Shown here one piece after another: positions 52,815 to 58,487 of a stretch of DNA of 58,487 nt; position 1 is the stretch's first letter, and each line of letters begins with the position of its first letter. Under the pieces are notes generated by a model that ran no database searches, was not told where the DNA came from, and saw only the letters and a program-made list of their open reading frames with translations. The position numbers were made by a program, and so were the translations under genes. This DNA comes from Acidithiobacillus concretivorus. GTDB taxonomy: Bacteria > Pseudomonadota > Gammaproteobacteria > Acidithiobacillales > Acidithiobacillaceae. The stretch is taken from assembly GCF_018853445.1 (NCBI RefSeq), contig NZ_JABELD010000118.1, forward strand, positions 1 through 58,487, read 5' to 3'.

Positions 52815-53576
52815 ATGTCTGATACAGACTCAGATTGGCAGCACATTGCCCGCACTCAGCCTTATTATGGGGTATTGAGGGATCCTGCATTTCGGGAGTC
52901 GCAACTTTCTGACGATCAACGGGCCCTTTTTTTTGATTCTGGGCAGAGTCACGTCAATATGGTCCTGGATCAGTGTACGCGCTTATTTGGTGATAATGGG
53001 TTTACGGGAAACGCCCTGGACTTTGGTTGTGGAGTAGGTCGGCTCACCTTGCCTCTTTCCCGGCATTTTACGCAGGTAGTTGGATTGGATGTGGCGCCCG
53101 CCATGCTCAGCGAAGCCCAACGTTATGCGAATTTGCTCGGTGCCCAAAATGTGCGTTGGCTGTTGGCGGATGACGCGCTTTCAGCAATTGACCAGATGCA
53201 TTTTGATTTCATGTTATCGTTTATTGTGTTTCAACATATTCCTGAAGCACGCGGACAGAGGATACTGAAAAAGTTATTGCAGCGACTGGCACCGGGGGGC
53301 ATAGGGGTGTTCCATTTCAAGTATGCGCAAGTAAATCCTGGAAACCGGTTTTACACTTTTTTGAGCCATCAGTTGCCGGGAGGCAGGTTCTTGGTGAATT
53401 TTTTACGGGGTAAACCCTTGCGTGAACCGCATATGCAAATGAATGCATATAATCTGAATAGCCTGATGCAGACGATTCAATCTGAAGGTATTCACGAAAT
53501 CCATGTTCGGCTGGGAGATCATGGCGGCCACTGGGGCGTTGAAATGTATGTGCGGCGGGATGCTGAGACACTTTAG
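52815..53576 (+). CDS. SAM-dependent methyltransferase (first copy)
   Basis: 253 residues from MSDTDSDWQH, which aligns with the start of the second copy at 57730. The SAM-binding motifs are ALDFGCGVGRLTLPLSRHF, VVGLDVAPAMLSEAQR and FMLSFIVFQHIP. Class I methyltransferase, probably methylating a sugar in the surface polysaccharide. A second, related gene lies at the end of the window. Confidence 0.82.
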   Translation: MSDTDSDWQHIARTQPYYGVLRDPAFRESQLSDDQRALFFDSGQSHVNMVLDQCTRLFGDNGFTGNALDFGCGVGRLTLPLSRHFTQVVGLDVAPAMLSEAQRYANLLGAQNVRWLLADDALSAIDQMHFDFMLSFIVFQHIPEARGQRILKKLLQRLAPGGIGVFHFKYAQVNPGNRFYTFLSHQLPGGRFLVNFLRGKPLREPHMQMNAYNLNSLMQTIQSEGIHEIHVRLGDHGGHWGVEMYVRRDAETL

Positions 53577-53602
53577 GACTGAATTACAGGAGCGTCATCA
53601 CT

Positions 53603-54493
53603 ATGGCCAACCCTTGTTGGATACCCGTGCTAGGGATGCATCGCAGTGGTACCAGTGCCATGACCTGTGGCCTTCGGGCTTTGGGTGCGCAATTGGGGCA
53701 GAATCTGATGGAGCCTGTGCCCGATGTTAATCCCAAAGGCTTTTGGGAGGACATGGACATTTATCATTTGAATGAGGAAATGCTCCAGGCATTGGGTACC
53801 CAGTGGTATCAAAGTACCCCCTTATCGCAAGGGCAGGTGGATTGGTTGCTTGCCAACGGATATCTGGAAAAAGCCGTGACCTTGCTGCAAGGTAAACGGT
53901 TGGATTCACAAGCTTTTGCGTTTAAAGACCCCCGGTTATGCCGCCTGTTGGCATTTTGGCAGGAAGTGCTGAAAGTTGCCGGTGGATCTGTGGCGTATTT
54001 TCTGGCGTTGCGGAATCCTGTCAGCATTGCCGATTCTCTGCAGAAGCGTGATGGCATGGACCGCACCCAAAGTTATTTGCTCTGGTTGACGCATACGGTG
54101 AACAGCATTTTGCTGACCAACGGCCAGCGACGGGTGCTGGTCAACTTTGACGTTTTGATTAAAGCGCCAGAAGCACAGTTGTACCGGATTGCTGATCGTC
54201 TGGAGCTGGCAGTAGAGAAAGATCGACTGGCAAAATATGTGGGGAATTTTCTCGATAAAAACTTGCGCCATACGCGCCACACGCAAGTCGATTTGGCACA
54301 GGATCCCGATTGTCCTGAATTCATAGTCGGGCTTTATCGGGATCTTCTGGCTGTAGCGCAGGATAGAAAAGACCTGGAAGCACCTGCCATCCAAAAACGC
54401 CTGAAACAGGCCTGGAAAAGCGTGCATGCCATGCTTCCACTCATGCAGGCAATGGATCGGATGATTGACGCAAAAATCAGGGGGACAAGCTAA
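53603..54493 (+). CDS. Sulfotransferase-family protein
   Basis: 296 residues with the 5'-phosphosulfate loop GMHRSGTSAMTCGLRALG and the later 3'-phosphate region (YFLALRNPVSIADSLQKRDGM). KDPRLCRLL is also characteristic. These proteins transfer sulfate from PAPS, here presumably to a glycan. A GGAG-like site is 15 bases upstream. It is followed two bases later by the ABC ATPase gene. Confidence 0.8.
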   Translation: MANPCWIPVLGMHRSGTSAMTCGLRALGAQLGQNLMEPVPDVNPKGFWEDMDIYHLNEEMLQALGTQWYQSTPLSQGQVDWLLANGYLEKAVTLLQGKRLDSQAFAFKDPRLCRLLAFWQEVLKVAGGSVAYFLALRNPVSIADSLQKRDGMDRTQSYLLWLTHTVNSILLTNGQRRVLVNFDVLIKAPEAQLYRIADRLELAVEKDRLAKYVGNFLDKNLRHTRHTQVDLAQDPDCPEFIVGLYRDLLAVAQDRKDLEAPAIQKRLKQAWKSVHAMLPLMQAMDRMIDAKIRGTS

Positions 54494-54495
54494 GC

Positions 54496-55158
54496 ATGCA
54501 TGAAAACAGTCTGGTACTCTCCAATATCAGCAAGTCGTTTCCCATCCATCATGGTAGGGATAAGCGTTTGATATTGGATGATGTTTCATTTGTGGTTCAG
54601 CCTGGTGAGCGCTGGGGAATTATGGGCTCAAATGGTGCCGGTAAATCAACCCTCATCCAGATTATCAGTGGTTCACTACGGGCGGACGCCGGAACCGTCC
54701 ATCGTGGTATGGCGGTCTCCTGGCCGTTGGCTTTTGGTGGCGCTTTTCAGCCCGGTTTGACGGGCCGCGACAACGCCCGTCTCATCGCTCGGGTATATGG
54801 CGTTGATGTGAAAGAAACCGTGGAAAAAGTGCAAGATTTCGCGGAACTGGGCATTTATCTCGATGAGCCGGTCAAGAGCTATTCTTCAGGTATGAGTTCC
54901 CGCTTGAGTTTTGCTATCAGTATGGCAGTAGAGTTTGATTGCTATCTGGTGGATGAGGTGATTTCGGTAGGCGATGCGCGTTTCAACCGCCGCTGTGAGG
55001 ATGAGCTGAAACGCCGGTCAAATAATGCACTGATTTTGGTATCCCATCATGTCGATCTGATCCGCAGTAACTGCGATCATGTCGCCATCCTCGAAAATGG
55101 TCGTTTGCGTGTGATCGACGACCTCGACGAAGCGGTCAATTACTATACGAATATGTGA
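54496..55158 (+). CDS. kpsT: Capsule ABC exporter ATPase, KpsT-like (first copy)
   Basis: 220 residues with Walker A (GSNGAGKSTL), the signature YSSGMSSRLSFAIS, Walker B (CYLVDEV) and the H-loop VSHHVDL. The full-length frame and all ATPase motifs are intact. It should pair with the KpsM permease at 44697. A close paralogue lies at 57064-57726, differing at about 35 of 220 positions by eye. Confidence 0.88.
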   Translation: MHENSLVLSNISKSFPIHHGRDKRLILDDVSFVVQPGERWGIMGSNGAGKSTLIQIISGSLRADAGTVHRGMAVSWPLAFGGAFQPGLTGRDNARLIARVYGVDVKETVEKVQDFAELGIYLDEPVKSYSSGMSSRLSFAISMAVEFDCYLVDEVISVGDARFNRRCEDELKRRSNNALILVSHHVDLIRSNCDHVAILENGRLRVIDDLDEAVNYYTNM

Positions 55159-55172
55159 TATGTCGGACAGGT

Positions 55173-55286
55173 GCATTGAAAGGGTCCATATATTTGAGCA
55201 AGGTTAGCATGGAGCCTCGAAACTGGAGTTGTTGGGTCAGAAAAGCTTTTTTGCCGCTCAGTTCCCGCTGGTGAATGCGCATCCAG
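55173..55286. repeat. Direct repeat, copy A (SCP2-like gene fragment)
   Basis: 114 bases nearly identical to 55851-55964. Both begin GCATTGAAAGGGTCCATATA and end GTGAATGCGCATCCAG, with about a dozen mismatches. Copy A is an isolated fragment placed 14 bases after kpsT; copy B lies within the pseudogene at 55811-56157. The region between holds a toxin-antitoxin remnant. Confidence 0.85.
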
Positions 55287-55341
55287 CGTTTTTGCGGCAG
55301 CAAATATGGGTGTCGGGTCAAACGTTCGCTGCAACGATTTG

Positions 55342-55572
55342 TTAGCTGCGGGCTTCACGCTCGCGCCCTTCGCGAACAGAGCTGACAATTTCGTCTCGGC
55401 TGAGATTCAACTTCACGCCCTTGATATCCAGAGGAGACGGAGATTCCTGAACCGGGCGGATTAGGAATGCGCGACCATCTCGGCGTGTGATTTTAACCGC
55501 CCCTTCAAGTTGGGCTGAATCGAGTACTGACGAGAACTTTTGACGAGCTTCAGAGAATGTGTAGACCTTCAT
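55342..55572 (-). CDS. Phd/YefM-type antitoxin
   Basis: 76 residues: MKVYTFSEARQKFSSVLDSAQLEGAVKITRRDGRAFLIRP, the Phd/YefM DNA-binding fold, and a C-terminal helix (SRDEIVSSVREGRERE) that would bind a toxin. A GAGGTC site lies within the end of the PIN remnant upstream. Its toxin is reduced to 39 residues, so it is an orphan. Confidence 0.8.
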   Translation of the reverse strand: MKVYTFSEARQKFSSVLDSAQLEGAVKITRRDGRAFLIRPVQESPSPLDIKGVKLNLSRDEIVSSVREGREREARS

Positions 55573-55575
55573 GAG

Positions 55576-55695
55576 CTAGACCTCCAGGACTTTGATGCCC
55601 AAGGACTCAGCCACCTGGAACTCCAATGCCCGATCTCGGCCTGGTTCATATGTGACAACCGCGATGAGTACTGATGTATCGATGGTGATGAGCAT
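55576..55695 (-). pseudogene. PIN toxin with internal deletion
   Basis: 39 residues. The start MLITIDTSVLIAVVTYEP and the end AESLGIKVLEV are those of a VapC-like PIN protein, but the central 90 or so residues, with most catalytic acids, are missing. Lies four bases before the Phd antitoxin start. Confidence 0.7.
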
Positions 55696-55810
55696 GTCTT
55701 ACACCTGTACAATTGCACTATTATATCAGGTCTTGCTCCAAGCAGCTAACGCTGATGTGTTGAGCGTAGAAAACCTAAGGCACAAGCTGCCAGCAATGCC
55801 CAGGCCGCAA

Positions 55811-56157
55811 CTAAAAAGTAGCGGGGATGTCCCCCATACGTCGGAAAGTGGCATTGAAAGGGTCCATATATTTGAGCAAGGTCAGCATGGAACCACGAAA
55901 CTGGAGCTGTTGGGTCATAAAGGCTTTTTTGCCGCTCAGTTCTCTCTGGTGAATGCGCATCCAGGTTTCCTGGCTGGCATGCACGCGCAGTTGGGCTTTT
56001 TTCGGCGGGGTTTCTGCAATCCCTTGGGGTAATCTTTGTCCAGCCAGCCGTATTCAATGCTGGCATTGAAGCCTTTCAGTGCCGCTGCCAATGATGCATC
56101 TGCGCTGCAATGTGCGGCGTAGGCTTCCATCCAGGGAATGCTCAGAAAGCGATCCAT
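55811..56157 (-). pseudogene. SCP2 sterol-carrier-like protein, frameshifted
   Basis: The start MDRFLSIPWMEAYAAHCSAD, then LKGFNASIEYGWLDKDYPKG, is in one frame. From about 55970 another frame gives TWMRIHQRELSGKKAFMTQQ then LQFRGSMLTLLKYMDPFNAT. The C-terminal part resembles the SCP2 fold (..GELs..AFM.GKL...GSM..L.K). The 3' part is the source of the repeat copies. Broken by at least one frameshift. Confidence 0.6.
55851..55964. repeat. Direct repeat, copy B
   Basis: Counterpart of 55173-55286, inside the SCP2-like pseudogene. Homologous recombination between the copies could delete the toxin-antitoxin remnant between them. Confidence 0.85.
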
Positions 56158-56315
56158 AATTTCTCCGATACTATATGCAGTCTGACTGAATCCTGTTCGG
56201 CAGAAATCTGCAAGGCTTTGCTGTACGCTGACTTTGGGCAACTCGCGCTTGAATTTTCCGAATGAAAGCCCTATTGTGACCACTAGTGACTACTTTTTGT
56301 GAGGGGGATCTAATC

Positions 56316-56567
56316 ATGCTGACGATCAATCTCAAAGATGCCAAGGCAAAACTTTCCAGTATGGTGAATGAAGCCATGAATGGGGAGTTGGTGACCATTA
56401 CCCGACACGGTAAACCGGTTGCAGCACTGGTATCTGTGGATTTCGCGGAAGCCGTCCACAAGTCAATGCAGGCAAAACCTGCGGGTTTTGTGCACTACCT
56501 CAAAACTTTTCCTGGAGAGACTTTATTTGAGCGGAACCCAACGCCATCACGCAATATCGAGTTGTGA
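56316..56567 (+). CDS. Phd/YefM-type antitoxin
   Basis: 83 residues from MLTINLKDAKAKLSSMVNEAMNG, after GAGGGGG. The fold is VTITRHGKPVAALVSVDFAEAV. The C-terminal part would wrap the toxin. Stop overlaps the next start (GTGATG). Confidence 0.86.
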   Translation: MLTINLKDAKAKLSSMVNEAMNGELVTITRHGKPVAALVSVDFAEAVHKSMQAKPAGFVHYLKTFPGETLFERNPTPSRNIEL

Positions 56568-57037
56568 TGGGTTTTCTGCTTGACACTGACGTTATATCCA
56601 TGTTCTCGCCAGTACAGAATACGGTTTCCCCACTTTTTCTGGATTGGCTGGAAAACATGGACAGGGAAAACCGGGTGTTCATGTCGGTGGTAACGATCCA
56701 CGAGATCGAAAAGGGCATTGCGCTTTTGGACAGCAAAGGGGCTACGGCAAAAGCGTCTGATCTCCGAATATGGCTTTTGGGATTGATGACGACTTATGGA
56801 GATAAAATCCTCGGGTTAGATGCCCTTGGTGCCGCAGTGTCCGGCCAACTGGAAGCTGGATCCATAGCGGCTGGTCATCATCCAGGCATGGCGGATGCAG
56901 TGATTGCGGGCATAGCGAAGGTCAATGATCACGTTGTGATTACGCGCAATATCAAGCACTACCTGTCCTTGGGTATAGAGGTGGCTACCCCGGATCAAGC
57001 TGTCATATCATGGAATCCTGGCAGCAGCAGAAGATGA
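56567..57037 (+). CDS. vapC: PIN-domain toxin, VapC-like
   Basis: 156 residues from MGFLLDTDVIS (a GTG one codon earlier is possible). Acidic residues of the PIN site: LLDTDVIS, VTIHEIEKGIALL and GMADAVIAGIA. Length and layout are normal. With the antitoxin it forms an intact VapBC-like unit lying between two kpsT copies. Confidence 0.87.
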   Translation: MGFLLDTDVISMFSPVQNTVSPLFLDWLENMDRENRVFMSVVTIHEIEKGIALLDSKGATAKASDLRIWLLGLMTTYGDKILGLDALGAAVSGQLEAGSIAAGHHPGMADAVIAGIAKVNDHVVITRNIKHYLSLGIEVATPDQAVISWNPGSSRR

Positions 57038-57063
57038 AAAATAGCGCACGAAAGGCCATATCC

Positions 57064-57726
57064 ATGAATGAAAACAGCTTGATTCTTTCTGGTATCAGCA
57101 AATCCTTCCCCATCCACCATGGTCGGGATATTCGCCTGATTCTGGATGATATTTCTCTGGAAATTCATCCTGGTGAGCGCTGGGGTATTATGGGACCGAA
57201 CGGGGCGGGTAAATCCACCCTCATTCAGATTATCAGCGGCTCCTTGCGCGCTGATGCAGGAACCGTGCATCGCGGTATGACAGTTTCCTGGCCCTTGGCT
57301 TTTGGGGGTGCTTTTCAGGGGAGTTTGACGGGGCGTGATAATGCTCGTCTCATTGCCCGGGTTTATGGGGCTGATGTGAAGGAAACGGTGGCGCAGGTGG
57401 AAGACTTTGCCGAACTCGGTATTTATCTGGATGAGCCGGTGAAAAGTTATTCGTCGGGTATGAATTCGCGCCTGAGTTTTGCCATCAGTATGGCGGTGGA
57501 TTTTGACTGTTATCTGGTGGATGAAGTGATTTCGGTGGGCGATGCGCGTTTTAATCGCCGCTGTGAGGATGAACTGAAACGGCGGGCCACCAAGGCGATG
57601 GTGCTGGTCTCTCACCATTCTGATCTGATTCTGGGTAATTGTGATCATGCCGCCATTCTCGAAAACGGGCGTTTGCGGGTCATTGAGGACATCAATGAAG
57701 CCGTGCATTACTATACGAATATGTAA
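57064..57726 (+). CDS. kpsT: Capsule ABC exporter ATPase, KpsT-like (second copy)
   Basis: 220 residues from MNENSLILSG (the start aligned with the first copy). Walker A GPNGAGKSTL, signature YSSGMNSRLSFAIS, Walker B CYLVDEV and H-loop VSHHSDL are intact. Differences from copy one are spread over the whole length. It is followed three bases later by the second methyltransferase. Confidence 0.87.
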   Translation: MNENSLILSGISKSFPIHHGRDIRLILDDISLEIHPGERWGIMGPNGAGKSTLIQIISGSLRADAGTVHRGMTVSWPLAFGGAFQGSLTGRDNARLIARVYGADVKETVAQVEDFAELGIYLDEPVKSYSSGMNSRLSFAISMAVDFDCYLVDEVISVGDARFNRRCEDELKRRATKAMVLVSHHSDLILGNCDHAAILENGRLRVIEDINEAVHYYTNM

Positions 57727-57729
57727 GCC

Positions 57730-58485
57730 ATGCTTCCTGACAGTAATGCCGATTGGCAGCATATTGCGCGCGAGCGGCCTTATTTTGGGGTGTTGAGTGA
57801 GGCGGCTTATGCTGCGCAAGAACTTTCTGATGCGCAGCTTGCGCAATTTTTGGATTCCGGTCAGCGTTACGTCAATATGGTGTTGGATCAATGTACGCGC
57901 TTTTTTGGCGCCCATTGGCAGACGGGCAGTGCGCTGGATTTTGGCTGCGGAGTCGGGCGGTTGTCCTTGCCTTTGGCGCGGCGCTTTGGGCAGGTAACGG
58001 GGCTGGATGTGGCTCCGGCGATGCTCAGCGAAGCCCGGCGCCTTGCCCAATTAGCCAATCTGCACAATGTGCACTGGCTATTGGCCGATGACCCACTTTC
58101 GGAAATTGCCAGCAAACAGTTTGACTTTATGCTTTCTTTTATTGTGTTTCAGCATATTCCTGAAGCACGCGGACAACGTCTCTTGCAGCAGTTATTGACC
58201 CATCTGGCACCGGGTGGAATGGCGGTTTTTCATTTCAAATACGCACAAGTCACGCCTCGACATCCGTGGTCCACTTTTTTGAGTCACCACGTACCGGGTG
58301 GCCGTTGGCTGGTCAATGCCCTGCGTGGGAAACCACTGCAAGAACCGCACATGCAAATGAATGCCTACAATCTGAACCGTCTGGTTCAATCTTTTCAGGA
58401 AGCCGGTATTCAGGAGATCCATACCCGCCTGGAAGATCACGGCGGCCATTGGGGTGTGGAAATGTATGTACGGCGGGGTGCATAG
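57730..58485 (+). CDS. SAM-dependent methyltransferase (second copy)
   Basis: 251 residues, complete (TAG at 58483-58485). SAM-binding motifs ALDFGCGVGRLSLPLARRF, VTGLDVAPAMLSEARR and FMLSFIVFQHIP. It is clearly homologous over the full length to the gene at 52815-53576 (shared tail DHGGHWGVEMYVRR) but less similar than the two ATPases. Sits directly behind the second kpsT copy, so duplication involved the pair, with the order of the genes changed. Confidence 0.82.
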   Translation: MLPDSNADWQHIARERPYFGVLSEAAYAAQELSDAQLAQFLDSGQRYVNMVLDQCTRFFGAHWQTGSALDFGCGVGRLSLPLARRFGQVTGLDVAPAMLSEARRLAQLANLHNVHWLLADDPLSEIASKQFDFMLSFIVFQHIPEARGQRLLQQLLTHLAPGGMAVFHFKYAQVTPRHPWSTFLSHHVPGGRWLVNALRGKPLQEPHMQMNAYNLNRLVQSFQEAGIQEIHTRLEDHGGHWGVEMYVRRGA

Positions 58486-58487
58486 GC

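Larger units (their letters stand above)
55341..55750 (-). repeat. Cassette-like unit bounded by a nine-base inverted repeat
   Basis: GTTAGCTGC (55341-55349) and GCAGCTAAC (55742-55750) bound the antitoxin and PIN remnant. On the minus strand the unit begins CAGCGTTAGCTGC and, after the antitoxin stop, continues GCTAACAAATCGTTGCAGCG. This resembles the boundaries of integron gene cassettes, though the consensus core sites are not exact. Confidence 0.4.

Overview
The window is 58.5 kb of a Gram-negative, probably chemolithotrophic proteobacterium. Persulfide oxidation, DsrE-type sulfur handling, cytochrome P460, copper efflux and many exported redox proteins together suggest an Acidithiobacillus-like acidophile. 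That is an inference from gene content; no rRNA or complete tRNA is present to confirm it. Housekeeping genes are almost absent. Most of the window is accessory: envelope, metal, mobile and surface-polysaccharide genes, with many decayed gene fragments between them.

Layout. 1-5.5 kb: a 5'-truncated ADP-ribosylglycohydrolase-like gene, small hypotheticals, a frameshifted antitoxin, a beheaded M48 peptidase, an L,D-transpeptidase and a secreted Lipoprotein_15-type protein. 5.8-8.2 kb: a persulfide-dioxygenase-like MBL protein, an ArsR regulator and an MFS transporter in one overlapping operon. 8.2-13.9 kb: the most interesting block. It is a bufferin-type RiPP cluster with two DUF2282 precursors around a DoxX protein, a DUF692/MNIO modifying enzyme and a DUF2063 partner. 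A CPYC thiol-disulfide protein, an ECF sigma factor with a ZAS-type anti-sigma and an AhpD-like protein follow. 13.9-15.4 kb: a toxin-antitoxin pair and a broken transposable element. 15.6-22.5 kb: a CusCBA-type RND efflux operon bracketed by exported Met/His-rich proteins. Bufferins bind copper in the periplasm and Cus exports it, so 8.2-22.5 kb reads as a periplasmic copper-handling region.

22.6-36.2 kb carries a HtrA protease, small exported proteins, an IS200-type element, DedA, cytochrome b561 and an OpgG operon. It also has proline-rich secreted proteins, a small outer-membrane barrel and a cytochrome P460-DsrE pair. 36.3-43.2 kb looks like a genomic island. It has two HU/IHF-like proteins, a coiled-coil protein, a J-domain-like protein, a SEC-C protein, a PIN toxin pair, a truncated PAS sensor with an IS4-like fragment, and DUF4160-DUF2442-DUF2283. 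It ends in an integrase remnant next to a tRNA-Thr 3' fragment, a likely attachment site.

43.6-58.5 kb is a group-2-like capsule or O-antigen locus: KpsE and KpsM export proteins, a very AT-rich multi-domain glycosyltransferase, a broken rfbB followed by intact rfbA and rfbC, a large GT2 protein, a methyltransferase and a sulfotransferase. The KpsT-type ATPase and the methyltransferase are each present twice. The two ATPase copies are separated by toxin-antitoxin cassettes and duplicated pieces of an SCP2-like pseudogene.
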